A stretch of DNA of 64,000 nt from Medicago truncatula (lineage: Eukaryota; Streptophyta; Magnoliopsida; Fabales; Fabaceae), in the NCBI RefSeq assembly GCF_003473485.1, contig NC_053043.1, positions 15,839,001 to 15,903,000 of the forward strand. Reading direction: 5' to 3'. Below, piece by piece: positions 42,089 through 55,278 of the stretch (its first letter is position 1; each line of letters begins with the position of its first letter). A program made the translations under genes and the position numbers. Below the pieces are notes generated by a model. It was not told where the DNA came from and ran no database searches. It worked only from the letters and a program-made list of their open reading frames with translations.

Positions 42089-45000
42089 ATGGTTGAGAAT
42101 ATAAAGAGAAGTAACTTTGAAGTGTTGGGAATGTGTTGTGCCACAGAAGCAACACTGGTTGAAAGAATTCTGAAGCCTCTTCATGGAGTCAAAGCTGTCT
42201 CTGTGATTGTTCCTGCTCGAACAGTTACTGTTGTTCATGATGTTCTCCTTATTTCTGAGTCAAAAATAGGTTATTTCTATGTTTTTTACATATACAACAT
42301 GAATTTGTATATCTTAGGGATCAATTTGAATATCTAAAATATCTAGGAGAGTGATGTTGACTTTTTTCTGTGTGATGGATCATAACTTACTTTGTTTCTT
42401 GGATTCATGTTTGGTTTTACTGTTATTTATACTTTTACATATGTTCATGATTAATTACGTTCTAATCGTTAGAGTATTTAATCATGAACATATGTAACAT
42501 ATGATTAATCGCTGTAATCGTTATTTACGTGATTGTTTCAGCTGATGCACTGAATACAGCAAGGCTTGAAGCTAGTTTTAGACCACAAGGAGAGACCAAT
42601 AATGAAAAGAAATGTCCAGACATACTTACAATGGCATGTGGCTTGTTACTTGCACTTTCATTTTTGAAGTATATATATCCTCCTTTGGGATGGTTGGCTC
42701 TTGGTTCTGTTGCCATTGGATTCCCTAAAGTTCTATTTAGGGCTATAGCTTCCATTAGAGCTCTTACTCTTAATATCAACATTTTGGTTTTATTGGCAGG
42801 TATACCATTTTCTACAAATGTCTGAAAAAATGATACTTATGCGCGATTTATAAAGAAAACATGTTTGCATTGGTGTAGTGTTAATGTGATTCAATGTTCT
42901 GTTTATGTCTCATCATATGTTGCAGTATGTGGTACTGCTGCTTTACAAGATTTTACAGATGGTGGAGTCATCATCTTTCTGTTCTCTATTGCTCAGTGGC
43001 TTGAGACAAGAGCAACTCATAAGGTTTTGTGATATCATTTCCCTCTTTCTCCTTGTCACTATGATTTCTTTCTTACTTCAGTAACCTTCATTACTTGATT
43101 AATACCAAATTTTATGTCGTTAATGTATTTTTGCTTCTTGCTGTATTAATGTACTCACAAGTTTAATGTTCTGGCTTCTTGCTATATTAATGTACTCATA
43201 AGGTTTAGTGTATATTAGTGTACTTTGGTTTCTTGCTTTAGGGGAAAGAGTTGGTGCAAGCATTTTTGTTTTTAGAAAATACTACCACTACTTGTGGTTC
43301 GCACTTGCGGTTCTGCTACAAACTGTAATATTGCGGAAAAATGCAGACAAATTCGACTAATGTGGCTACAATTGTGGTTGAGATGCCTTTACAAATACAT
43401 CTAAAACATTTATGTTATGGCTGCAATTTCAGTTGCGGACTGCAATTTAGAACTCTAGTCGTCCCCGAGAAATGTGCTATAGCAAGTTACATGGAAAATT
43501 ACAATGATTTCTTTAAACATTGTAGGGATTTATCAAGGCATTGCTAAATCTAATTTTACCTTCATAGTTCTCTCTCAACTGAAGGTGACTTGAGCCGAAA
43601 GTCTTGTCTTTACTCTTATTATCATTTGTTTTAATATTTTCATTTTCTTCTCTCATAAACACACAAATCACTATAAGAATCCACTGGACATTTAAGTTTC
43701 ATGGATGATACCTTATTACACTATTACATTCATAGGCATTGGTTGCGATGTCCTCTTTAACAAACATGGCTCCTCAAATGGCCATTGTTGCCGAGACCGG
43801 GGAACGTGTTGATGTCAATGATGTTAAGATGAACACCATCCTTGCAGTCAAGGCTGGTGATGCTATTCCTCTTGATGGAATTGTTGTGGAAGGAAAGTGT
43901 GAAGTTGATGAAAAAATGTTAACTGGAGAATCATTCCCTGTTACCAAAGAATCAGATTCACTTGTGTGGGCTGGAACTATTAATATGAATGGTATAGTAT
44001 CTTGACATTTTCTATCACTACTAGAAAGAAAAAATAAATAAATTAGCAATGAATAATAGTGACAAAATAAATTTCTCTCTGATTTCCCGTCACTATATTT
44101 AGTTACGGATTTAAAGAAGGATTTCATGTTTTCTCTCTAAATTTTCTTTGCTAATTTAATTTTTTTCAGTAACTCTTCTCTTTTAGTCTCGCTCTCAAAA
44201 TATTACCTATCCTAAAATAATTTTTGATACATATGATTTCAGGATATATAAGTGTAAGAACTACAGTGTTGGCAAAAGACACAGTAGTGGCAAGAATGTC
44301 AAGACTTGTTGAAGAAGCTTCTAGCAGAAAGTCATTAGCACAAAGATTCATAGATAATTTCGCAAAGTACTATATTCCTGGTATGTATCATGTACATCAA
44401 ATTTCTTCTGTTGGAAGTGGAGAAAATTATTCTTCACTATTTGTTGCTTTCACTGCAAACTTTTATCCTTGGATTAATAAATAAGATAGTGAACTAGATT
44501 ACCTTATTAATTTTTGGAAAGTCCCCCTTAATGCCAGTATTAGTGTGGTGAGGCCGACATGTCCTTGATTCAGAACCATGCTTTGTTTTTGGTATCCATC
44601 GACTTTGTCGATGACTAATCTCCACTAGAGAACCTATAGCTAGTCACCTTTAGTGGAGTCTCTCCTCTCAACCAAATTTTTTTCTATTCGCAAGGCTTGA
44701 ACCAAAACCTTATTTAAGGGATCCGAGTCTAATTCCATTGGGCCCAACGTAATGTGGAAGTCAGGACCATGATTTGATACCTAACAAGAAAACATTCTTA
44801 TAAAAAAGATTAAACTTTAGAGTTCATGCACTGATATGAACATATAGATTAAGCACCAAATAATGAGTCCGGTTAATGTGTATAATAATCACATATTACA
44901 ACATTAATATTTGAATTATGTTTATGTTGTATCGCAGTGGTTGTGTTGATTTCAGCTAGCATTGCAGTGGTTCCAGCTGCATTAAGTGTTCCTGATATGG

Positions 45001-46887
45001 AGCCATGGTTTCATCTAGCACTTGTGGTTTTATTGAGTGGATGCCCTTGTGCTCTTATCCTCTCCACACCGGTTGCAATCTTTTGTGCTCTCACAAAAGC
45101 TGCAATAAGTGGATTACTATTGAAAGGTGGAGATTATCTTGAAACACTTTCTAGAATTAAGACGGTGGCTTTTGATAAAACAGGCACCATAACAAGAGGA
45201 GAGTTCTCTGTAACAGATTTTAGTGCTGGAGATGACATCAACAATGAGACCTTATTGTACTGGTAGGTTTTCATTTATCTATCGAACGTAATAATGTTCG
45301 TAGTTTAGCCCTGCTTGAATAAACAAATTAATGGAGCAATTATAGCATACACGGTTATCATAAAAGAGCTTATGTATAAGCTATTTGGTTAATGAAAACT
45401 TTGGTAGGATTTCAAGTATTGAGAGTAAATCAAGTCATCCAGTGGCAGGTGCACTAGTGGATTATGCAAGGTTGCACTCTATCAAACCAGTCCCAGAAAA
45501 TGTGGAGAATTTTCAAAATTTTCCAGGGGAAGGAATTTTTGGTACGATTGATGGTAGAGATATCTATATAGGAAACAAGAGAGTTGGTGTCAGAGCTATA
45601 TGTAAAAGAGGTGATTGTATTCAGAACTTAATTCTTTAAGGATTTCTAATTAAGAATGTCTGAAAATGTGATTCATTACTCATGTTTATATGTTGATCAT
45701 TGAATTTGATAGTTTATGATCTATAATTAAATTCTACTATTATATTTATAGATAACTGCGAAGTACAATTTCAAAGACCTGAGATTTCTACCAAGAAAAA
45801 TAACTGTGAAGAAACTCTAGTTGGAGTTTTCAGCCTAGTTGATGCTTGTAGATCAGGTGCTTTAGAGGCAATGGAAGAGCTAAAGTTATTAGGAGTCAGA
45901 TCAGTCATGCTGACAGGAGATAGCTCTCAGGTTGCTATGTATGTTCAGAGTCAGGTATGATCAATAATGCATATATTTCTAAAACTAAAATGAAGATTTT
46001 GTTATTAACCTTATAAGTTTTGACCATTAATGCTTCATTTGTTTACTTATTCTTATCAGTTAAAGAATGCTATAGACATAGTTCATGCAGAGCTTCTACC
46101 ACATGAAAAGGCAAAACTCATTGAGAATTTCAAGAAAGAAGGGCCAATAGCCATGATAGGAGATGGCATAAATGATGCTCCTGCATTAGCTACAGCAGAC
46201 ATCGGCATATCAATGGGAATATCTGGTTCAGCTCTTGCAAATGAGACAAGCAACGCGATTCTCATGTCAAACGATATCCGAAAAGTACCTGAAGCGATTC
46301 GTTTAGCAAGAAAAACAACTAGAAAGCTCGTTGAGAATGTCATTATTTCAGTTGGTTTCAAATGTGCCATACTTGCATTAGCAATTGCAGGTTATCCATT
46401 AGTTTGGCTAGCTGTATTGACCGATGTTGGAACATGTTTACTTGTGATTCTCAATAGCATGTTAATTTTACAAGAGAATCACAAATATGAAAAAAGAGAA
46501 TCAACCAAAGGTAGTAAATATGGTAAATTTTTGGAAGATAAGACCAAACCATTACTTAACAAGCAAAGTAATATTGATGAGGAAAAAGGACTTCTTAGTG
46601 GTGAAGAGTGTGGTAAAGATTGTTGTAAAAATGCTACTCATTATGTGGAAACTTCAAAGGAAAGAAATGATGAATCTTGTGGAGTTTCAAAGTTGAGTTT
46701 ACTCAATGGAAATGATCATGGAATGTTTATGTTTGTTGAAGTTCATGTTGTGAAGCATTGTGTTATGATACAAGATTCTAGCATTCTTACTTTGGAATCT
46801 CAAGGCCAAAAGGACAAATCTATAACTGTTTCAGAGACAAGTGGGATTAGTGAGTGCTGCAAGAATAGATGCTGTAATGACATTTAA
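42089..46887 (+). CDS. HMA: P1B-type heavy-metal ATPase, Zn/Cd (HMA2/3/4 group)
   Basis: Nine exons, phase-consistent with GT-AG introns: 42089-42269, 42542-42799, 42926-43023, 43736-43991, 44243-44380, 44938-45262, 45408-45610, 45752-45954 and 46060-46887; 829 residues. Seen: an N-terminal HMA metal-binding loop G14-M-C-C-A-T-E20 (the CC-x-x-E form of Zn/Cd HMAs); actuator TGE at 242-244; the membrane metal site C346-P-C348; phosphorylation motif D390-K-T-G-T; H429-P of the ATP domain; and GDGINDAP at 588-595. The C-terminal tail is Cys-rich with paired Cys, ending [12 protein letters not shown], but shorter than in Arabidopsis HMA2/HMA4 and without a long His run. The family pumps Zn2+/Cd2+ out of the cytosol; whether this one sits at the plasma membrane (HMA2/4) or tonoplast (HMA3) cannot be told from sequence. 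Confidence 0.93.
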
Positions 46888-47877
46888 GGATCAATATCTG
46901 AAACACAATCATTGACTAAATTGTATTTACCTCCTAGTTGAATTTTAGAATATCAGCATCAATTTTCCTAATAAAAACATAGGGTTAATGCCAAAACAGT
47001 GTTATTTGTGTACCATAAAAATAAAAACAGTGTTATTTGAAGGCAGATGAACAATCAAATCAAACATAGCTGCATGTGTAGTGTAATAGTGTGGGCACTA
47101 GAGCCGTTAGATCTCAATATAATCAATTATTTTTGTATTTAGATCTATAAGATCCAAATTCCAAACAGACTACATTCCAGATTTGAATAGAATTAATTTG
47201 CTTAAACTTTGACAAATACAGTCATACATCTTTATCATAATCATCGAAATCAAAATTGAAAACGAGTAAATAAAAACAAAACTTTCAAATTTAAAATGGG
47301 TGTAAATAACGTAATTAAGGACATAGTAAACTTTGGTCTCAATTATTAGAAAAAAATTTACTTTTCGGATAATTCAATGATTAATGTATTTCGTTTGTAA
47401 TACAGACCAAATACATTAGTTATCGAATGAAAAACTCGTTGATGTTTGTAAAACAACTTGTTACCAAAAATAATAATTCTTTGAATCAAATAAGATTATA
47501 ATGGATGATAATCCCTTGAGACGAGTATGACCAATAGGTACTAAATATATTTCTCAAGATATCTTAGTACTTTTGGTTAAGCTTACACATAGATTCCATC
47601 TAAATAATATTGAGTATAAATGATCTTATATTGAACTATATATATGAAAAGCAGTCACAAGGGAAAAATGATTTTCTTATTTTGAGATTAATTAGTATGC
47701 TTATATATGTGTTGTCACGTCAATTAATGAATATGAAAACACATAAGTTCTCATATTCATTAAGCAACGTAATAACACATCATTTTTCATTTATAAAAAG
47801 AAAATGTTAACTAGTGTTCTGGAACACTGGTTAAGGTATATTACTCTTTCTCGTCACATTTTTTGTTGTCAAATAGT
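46888..47877. other. HMA 3' flank; no gene seen
   Basis: AT-rich 3' region. A polyadenylation-like AATAAA is not obvious; aataaaaac occurs near 46970. The short plus frame at 47610-47810 has no motif. Confidence 0.4.
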
Positions 47878-47995
47878 TTATTGGCTGAAACTCACCCATT
47901 TTAAATGTGGAGAGAAGTGGGAAGTCCAGAGTTCAAACCTCAGATTTTACGTATAATATTGTCCCTACCAACTAAATTTAGTTCAGGGGACCTTT
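47878..47995 (-). mobile_element. tRNA-derived SINE, minus strand
   Basis: The reverse complement carries ttagttggtagggacaat (A-box side), ggtttgaactctgga (degenerate B box) and cccacttctctccacattt, matching the text of the SINE at 56390-56518. It lies in the HMA-MTP1 intergenic space. Confidence 0.7.
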
Positions 47996-48339
47996 CTCGT
48001 CACATTTATAAGTAATTATGTTTTTTTTTTTTAAAAACGAACAAATATTTTTAAATTAATTAAATAACTGATGTATCTGAACTATAAATGAAGGAAGAAA
48101 AATCAATATTTACTTATAAATATGAAAAATATGGAATATACTTTGACATAGTAAAGTAATTAAATTCTTTTAATTTTATATTAATTTTGAGGCAATCATA
48201 TCATATGGGGGGGGTGGGTATCACAAGCCTTAAAAGAAAATGCCCTTTTTTATCCATAGGACCACATAAATACGATTACACTATACTTTTACCCACACTC
48301 CGAATAAACCCCAAAACAAAAACAACAATATAAACCAAA

Positions 48340-50820
48340 GAGTTAGAAGCAGAATTTGGATTCAGAATCTGAACAAGAAGCAACCAAACGAATACGAAAC
48401 GAGAGAGAGACGATCACACATAAGTGCGTTCCGTAAACACTATCTTATCTCTTTCTTACTCACACTTTTTGCATTACGATTCATCACACACTTCATGTTT
48501 CATCTAATTTATTTATTTATTCATTCTTTTTTGTGCTTTTCTGTTTGTCTCAATGTTTTTCATTTATTGAAGAAATCATTGTTTCTTTAATAATTCTATG
48601 TTTATTCTTGTTGTTGTGCTGTTGCAATTTTTTGTGTTTTTTCCTCTTTGTCATCATCTTAGAACCTTCTATTCCATTATTATTTTGTGTTAATTAACAA
48701 TTCTATGTGAGATTTTTGTTCAATAATCATGTGAATTGAATAATTCAGATATTTGTATTTATATGATCGTTTTTGCGTTTATTTTCGTCGTTGGAGTATC
48801 TTATTAGCTGCTGTATTCTGCTTCTGGAAGGGTATTTTTCTCTCTTTCTTTGTGTTAAAATTGTGGGTTCGTATTAGATTTCTCATATATTGAGTTAACA
48901 ATTTCGTTTATATGGTTGTTACATTATAAAAGTACGAATTTTGCTTATTGCTCTGCTAGTTGTATTCATTTAACTGCAGTTTTGATGTTTGTTTAATGTA
49001 GTTGAACATAGAAACCCAAATATCGATTTGGGGATTGTTTGGAATGGTTTATTTGAGCTTATTTACTGGCATAAGTTTTGTGAGACTGCTTGGGAGAATT
49101 TATGAAAACTGCTTATGACAATTTTCAGAAGCTTTTTTCAGCTTATTTTCATACGTTCTCTTGTATAGCTTATAAATACAACTTATAGCATATACAAAAA
49201 ACAATTTAACTTTATTTTATCATTTTCTTTAGATATAGCTTATGTGAGCTTATACATAAGCTTTTATCGCTTATCATGATAAGCGCTTGTGCTATAAGCT
49301 GAAAATAAGCTGTTTATCCAAACAGGCCATGGAAAAGAATATATCATTTGGTTTTCCTTTTCATAATCCAAAAGAATTTTTAGAAGGTGTCATTAGGTGT
49401 CTTGTCAATCAAGTTTTCGCTACTAGGTAGTAGCTGCTATTGCTTTAAATTATGATGTATTTCTGTATAGCTATATAAGGACGCTGGATTTTCTTGATGT
49501 ATTTGTTTTAGAGTTGTCATCCTTTATTTGCTCTGCTGTGCTTGACTTAGTTTTAAGGTATGTGTTGATTTGAAATATGAAGTGTATTCGTGAATCATGA
49601 TGGAGTGGCCTTGTCGCTATTGTACTTTGTTCCATGCTTTTGCGAATAATGCATTGGAAAAGGAAAAGATCTTTATAACACGTTCATAAGCACTTTCTTG
49701 TACTTGTGGAAAATTTGTTTTAGTGTCTATTTGCAGTACAAACGAGTCTTTATTGGAGCTTGGTAACCAATTGAATTGACTAGCTTAAACTATTCATGAA
49801 GAGGATAAGTTATCACAACATATATAAATAATCGAAGAGAGGAGAGAAGTGTTTGGTAGTTTAAGAGAACTTTGGGGCTTTTTGGCATGTGGGAGGTCGC
49901 TGAGGGTCTGCAAGGGAAAAGTTTGCTTTGTTTATAGAACAAAGGGTATGCCCCTGATTACACACCTTATGGAAAGTTTGCTTTCTGATTTGATAGACTT
50001 TTAGTCACAATATGGCCTGAGAAGTTCTTAACGTCTAATATTCGGATAGGAATTTAATTTATGGCTTATGGTTTCATAGTCCTAATCATTTGCTATGTAC
50101 TTCAATTGCACTTTTGATGTTTATTTTCTATAGTTGAGTATAGAGACCCCAGTATCTAATTAATGCAAAAGAATGTATCGTAGGTTTTCCTTTAGATAAT
50201 CCAAAGAAATTTCATATTTGTAGAGTGATGATTTCATTCTGTGCTTTCTTGTTATGTTTCTTTTCGCTGTCTTGCCAAAAAAAAATTCTCTTGTATGTAG
50301 TAGTTGGAAATATTTTGCTTAAACGCTGATCATATAATTGTCTTAAAGTCTTACTTAGTTGGCTCTTCACACAAGTATGTCTGACACTTTTAATCTGAAA
50401 AAGTAGCGTTTTATTCATTCATATGAAAAGGTTTTATTTGACTTGATTTTCTGGTCAAATTTCTCAAATTATTGCCTATGGTCGGATATTTTTAAAATGT
50501 TATCAGTAATTTATTTTGGTTATAGAACGCTGAAATGCTTGGTCATTTATTGAATTAGGCAAACTACATCACATGAAAATTTGTTGGTCATCCATTTCAG
50601 AGGTCTAAATGTTTTATAAAAACTACTGATGGTCTTAGATGTTGAATTGGATTAATGGTTGATGCAGCTCCTGTTAGTGGAGTCATCAGAACTTCCTGTT
50701 TCTTTTTATTTATGGCTGATTTAATATTTCTTGCTTCCATTTAATGCTTGGAACTGTACAATTCTGTTTAATGGTTTATCAACAACTCAAGAAATATTTC
50801 ATTTTATTAATTTATTGCAG
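48340..50820 (+). other. MTP1 leader exon and long 5' UTR intron
   Basis: The MTP1 reading frame begins exactly after a strong splice acceptor (tttattgcag, 50811-50820). A leader-like exon with gagagagacgatcacacataa (about 48340-48421) precedes a possible donor near 48422. An intron of about 2.4 kb in the leader is inferred; Arabidopsis MTP1 also has an intron-free coding region. The intron holds a MITE (49030-49328) and no other gene. The position of the leader exon is tentative. Confidence 0.5.
49030..49328. mobile_element. MITE in the MTP1 leader intron
   Basis: The ends are inverted: left ggattgtttggaatggttta, right (complement) ggcctgtttggataaacagc. The interior is filled with inverted agcttat/ataagct words that can fold into a long hairpin. 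This 'tgtttggataa...agcttat' type is common in legume introns; class probably hAT. No clear target duplication was fixed. Confidence 0.7.
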
Positions 50821-52044
50821 ATGGAAGCACAAAGCGCTCACCATGGACAAATAATTGAAATCAGTGGAGAACTCCCTGATGTAGGAAGGAAAATTTGTGG
50901 GGAAGCACCATGTGAGTTCTCAGATGCAGGGTCCATTTCGAAGGATTCTGAAGAACGATCAACTTCTATGCGAAAGCTTTTCATAGCAGTGACACTTTGC
51001 GTTATTTTCATGGCCGTTGAGGTAGTTGGTGGTATTAAGGCCAACAGTCTTGCAATATTGACTGATGCAGCACATTTGCTTTCAGATGTTGCAGCATTTG
51101 CCATCTCCTTATTTTCTATTTGGGCTGGAGGATGGGAACCAAATCCTCGTCAGTCGTTTGGATTTTTTCGAATAGAGATTCTTGGTGCTTTGGTTTCTAT
51201 GCAATTAATATGGCTGCTTGCTGGGATTCTTGTATATGAAGCCATTGCTAGACTCATTGCAGGTCCTCAAGAAGTGGATGGTTTTTTAATGTTTGTAGTT
51301 GCTGCATTTGGTCTTGTGGTGAACATCATTATGGCTTTGGTATTGGGCCATGATCACGGCCATGGCCATGGACATGATCACGGCCACGGACATGATCATC
51401 ATGGCCACAGCCATGGTATTTCAGTTTCTACCAAGCATACAGATGAGCATCATCACACACATGGTGATCAGACTCACCATCATGACAATGAAAAGCATTC
51501 GCATGATGAACACCACCATACTCATGATGATGTGCACCATCATGACCATGACCACAAAGAGGTTACTGAACCACTTCTTGGTGAATCAAAAGGCCGATCC
51601 GAGAAGAAACGGAACATAAATGTACATGGGGCATATCTCCATGTACTTGGAGACTCTATCCAGAGTATTGGTGTAATGATTGGGGGAGCAATCATATGGT
51701 ATAAACCTGAATGGAAAATAGTCGATTTGATTTGCACTCTAATCTTTTCTGTAATTGTCTTGGCCACAACTATCAACATGCTGAGAAACATCCTGGAAGT
51801 CTTGATGGAAAGCACACCACGCGAGATAGATGCTACTCAGCTTCAAAAGGGGCTATTGGAGATGGAAGAAGTAGTGGCTGTTCATGAGCTGCACATATGG
51901 GCCATTACAGTAGGGAAGGTATTACTAGCTTGTCATGTTAAAGTCATTCCTGAAGCAGACGCTGATGTGATGCTTGACAAGGTCGTAGACTACATCAGGA
52001 GGGTTCATAACATTAGTCATGTAACTATTCAGATAGAACGCTAA
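50821..52044 (+). CDS. MTP1: MTP1-type vacuolar zinc transporter (CDF family)
   Basis: Intact 407-residue coding exon starting right after a splice acceptor; the open frame above it begins at TTG in the intron. Seen: N-terminal Cys residues (C26, C31) in a short cytosolic tail; six hydrophobic segments; the CDF metal-site motif HLLSD (85-89) in TM2 and its partner HVLGD in TM5; a long His-rich cytosolic loop (about 180-245, with [22 protein letters not shown]); and a C-terminal cytosolic domain. The family exchanges Zn2+ for H+ at the tonoplast, storing Zn in the vacuole; the His loop acts as a zinc sensor or buffer. It lies 3.9 kb downstream of the HMA zinc ATPase on the same strand. Length and layout are normal. 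Confidence 0.95.
   Translation: MEAQSAHHGQIIEISGELPDVGRKICGEAPCEFSDAGSISKDSEERSTSMRKLFIAVTLCVIFMAVEVVGGIKANSLAILTDAAHLLSDVAAFAISLFSIWAGGWEPNPRQSFGFFRIEILGALVSMQLIWLLAGILVYEAIARLIAGPQEVDGFLMFVVAAFGLVVNIIMALVLGHDHGHGHGHDHGHGHDHHGHSHGISVSTKHTDEHHHTHGDQTHHHDNEKHSHDEHHHTHDDVHHHDHDHKEVTEPLLGESKGRSEKKRNINVHGAYLHVLGDSIQSIGVMIGGAIIWYKPEWKIVDLICTLIFSVIVLATTINMLRNILEVLMESTPREIDATQLQKGLLEMEEVVAVHELHIWAITVGKVLLACHVKVIPEADADVMLDKVVDYIRRVHNISHVTIQIER
51350..51560 (+). repeat. Imprecise CAY/GGN-rich repeat encoding the His loop
   Basis: Degenerate short repeats of catgatcacggccatgg-type sequence encode the His-Asp-Gly and His-rich stretches of MTP1. Such tracts change length easily between alleles and could alter the zinc-binding loop. 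Confidence 0.6.
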
Positions 52045-52790
52045 TTTTTCATTCTGAATCTTTTTTTGTTTAGTGATGATTTGATGGGATGAATTTAGTT
52101 TAGACTATGGATTTCAACTTTCTCTATGACAATAAATATTCTGTACACTACTTGTTTCTAGAAGTTTAAGAGTGTTGATATGAGCATTGTTTATATTCAT
52201 GCCAAATTTTTATGTCTGGGATATTATTGCGAACATGGGGAAGTTTGAACTCAAGGAAATATGTAACCAACAAGTCCAATTTTGGGAGTTGAAGTTCGCG
52301 ATCCTTTTTGTTCTTGCGTCTGAGACAAGAGGACACAGCAAAGCAAGGATGTCATGTCAACAAAGTTAGTTGTAACAGAACGAGTGGATGATGGATGTGA
52401 GGAGAGATGCATGATGTAAGGAGTGAGTATGAAAGATATTACATTACGCAGGCAAAGGAAGAAAGTTATGATATGAATGAGTCAAATCCCTTTTTGATAT
52501 TTCTTTTTCTATCTTCCATTTTATTCTTCTGGAGAGTTCTGTTTCTATTCTTCACGTGCTTTTAATCCCCTAATGTATTGTACGTGTGTGTGGATTATTG
52601 TTTTTACCCAGGATCTCTAGTACAATTACAAATCTATTTATTGAAAAATTCTGTGTGCCTAGTTCTATGTAATAGAACATTGAGTCTGTTACAACATGCC
52701 TCAAAACTCAACACATACTTATTTTGCATTACTAGTTACTATCATTGTTTCATTGTGATATTTTAAACAATGTTCAAATAAACTTCACGA
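52045..52790. other. MTP1 3' flank; no gene seen
   Basis: MTP1 3' untranslated region followed by AT-rich DNA. Short frames at 52187 and 52578 have no motif. Confidence 0.4.
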
Positions 52791-52799
52791 TAGAGCACT

Positions 52800-53880
52800 T
52801 CATGATTTCCTCCGCAAGGACTTCTGGACAACCACCACTAGCATTTTACGTTGTTGAATTTCCCAATAAAGTGTCAAATGCTGCAATACCTCTGCTCATT
52901 CACGCATACATAGTAAACTTTGATGATCGCATAATCATGGTTGACATCGGGGCTTTTTGCGATATGATGTATACCTACCTGTTTGAAACTCTTCAGCTGG
53001 CGGAGAAAAATCGAATTCCTTACGTTGGATTCAAACTCTATGGGTACAACAGTTCCTCAAGAAAATCTTGGGATCATATCGAGCTCCTAGTCACGTTCGG
53101 TGAATGGGAAGCAAGGAGAATAGCGAAGGTACAATTCCTGGTAGTAGGCTGCAAATCCTTTACAATTGTATCATCGGAAGGCCTGCACTGGAAGAATTGA
53201 TTGCAATTTCGTCAACTGCTCACCTCATGATGAAGTATCATTCAAAGAATGGTACACTCAATATCCTGCATGGAGACATCAAGTTTGCTCGAAGATGTTT
53301 CCTCGCTGCAAACAAAATTCAAAGCTCGGTCTAAACTCCAAAAGCACCCTCTAAGGGTAAAAAAAAGAAGACTGATGCGGGCAACATTGAAGTTATTCTT
53401 GTTGAGCTCGACTGAAGGTTTAGCAAGATAGAGCTAAAAGAACATAAGAAAAGGGATCCACTCAACCAAGATATCGTGAGGTCCACCATGATGATGACTT
53501 CAAGTCGATTCCCTTATGTGAAGATATGTTGAGGAATGTCAAGATCAGGAAGGAGCTCCCTACATTCGTTCAAACTCATCTCATAGCTTGCCTATGAGAA
53601 AATACATATATGTTTGCATGGAGTGTTGTTGACATGCTCGAAATAGATTCTGATGTTGCTTGTGACCAGCTGACAGTTAGTCGTAGTGCTAGAGTTGTAG
53701 CTCCGTGGTGTAGGAAGCAGTCTTCTAAAAACTCATCTGGTAGACAACTCAATAGGGCTTCCCCCCAATATGCATATCCCTTTCCCAACATGGATAAACT
53801 AGTAGACAACTCATCTGGTTTTAAACTTTTATCATTCATTGATGATTATGAATTCAGAAACAAATCGCATAGGTGAGTAT
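52800..53880 (+). pseudogene. Ty3/gypsy protease-region remnant
   Basis: Shifting plus-strand frames give the retropepsin region: RIIMVDIGAFCDMMY near 52940-52980, where intact elements have VD-x-G-S-S-x-D; then GYNSSSRKSWDHIELLVTFG; then, after a frame change near 53140, YNCIIGRPALEELIAISSTA and DIKFARRCFLAANK. Later text (to about 53880) is less clear. Gag, RT and integrase are not seen. Confidence 0.75.
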
Positions 53881-54801
53881 TTTTAGAAAGAAGAAAAAAA
53901 AGATTTACAATAGTTTTCAAACGCATTTAGCAGAAGATATTTTTGACTGAACATGTTTATATTCTATCTAACTATGTTCATCAAGGTTGGAGAAAATATA
54001 TCTTCATTTGCATATGCCATTTTTTAGGGTACATCAATTGTGCTTATTCTTCTTATATTTTTCATGTGTGCGTGTGATTTTATCTCGATGTGGTTGTAGT
54101 TTTGTGTCATTGCTTCTTCCTAATCCTTTGTTGATGTGTAAAAACTACTTTTTGTTGTTTTATTTGGAGTAACAAAGTCCATTTTGTTTTGGGACTTTGA
54201 GATTCTATATATAATTGAACTGATATTTTACAAAGATTGTGTTATGTTACCGGGTTCTATTTGCTTTGATGCATTTTATTGACCTAATGTTCTGCTTACT
54301 CAACTAATTTCTAGGTGTTTTTTAACAATCCTGACGGGTTACTAAATTAGTCCGTATCACCGTTCATCTGCCTATCTATTATTTTTGAAGAGGTAAATTT
54401 TTAAAAGTTTCATTTAATTTGCTGCAGCTCCTATCATCATTGGATTTCTTTGCAAGGCAACTCATTGATTTTCTTTCAAGTGATCATTTCATATCTAATT
54501 ACTTGCGCAGACCTAGACTAACCATCTCTAGATTGTAAACCGTGATCTAAATCTTAGCTAACTGTGTTTTGCAGATTTAGTACAGCTAATTCTTTAACTA
54601 ATGGCTCAACCAATGAAGACATAATCATTATTTTTTCCTTGCAATAGTATATATGCAAGCAATCTTTGATACCATATCATCATATAAGCCTTGAAATGTA
54701 GCAAGCCTCAGTATTGTCATAATCATTGTTTCTGTTAAACATGGTGCATTGAAAGAGATGACTGATAACAATCCTATGGTGTGTGTGAGTGCGTGCGTGT
54801 G

Positions 54802-54832
<31 letters not shown>

Positions 54833-55270
54833 TATGTGTGTGTATTTTATTTTTCTGCTAAACATTATTTTTATGTATATATACATGTGTTGGTCCTATT
54901 TTGCAGACAAAATTTTATTGATCTAATTTTCATTTAGGATGTTTTGGTAAAGTAACTATATCACTACCTCATAAACGAGTTCTCCATGGAGAGGTTGGTA
55001 TTCTTGAAGGATCTGCATTGTGAAGAAAGTTATAAAGATTGATAACCTTTTGCCTAACCTTTTGCCTTATGATATGTTCGTTGAATGAAGCCTATTGTGT
55101 TCAGTTTTCTGTTATTTTTGATTAGTTTATAAGCATTGTGATGTTGTATTTAAGGCTTGAATTGTAATTGATATTGGATGCTGAATGCTTTTGAAATATA
55201 TTTTTTTCTTCTGCATTTTTCAAAATAAACAGCTTATGTTTATGAATCGGGGTTGCTGATTGTATATATT
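53881..55270. other. Intergenic with GT microsatellite; no gene seen
   Basis: A GT-rich microsatellite runs from about 54779 to 54843 (interrupted GTGCGT then pure GT). The rest is AT-rich and may be part of the Helitron ending at 55728, whose 5' end I could not find. Confidence 0.5.
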
Positions 55271-55278
55271 CAACAATA

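Noticed and set aside
44018-44165. CACTA-like ends (cactactagaaag) inside HMA intron 4
   Set aside because: Only one terminus-like word and no mirrored end or target duplication; too weak to call.
51350-51619. Met/Ile/Thr-rich frame inside MTP1
   Set aside because: A shifted reading of the His-rich loop repeat; not a gene.
54749-54937. Cys/Val-repeat frame
   Set aside because: A translation of the GT microsatellite.
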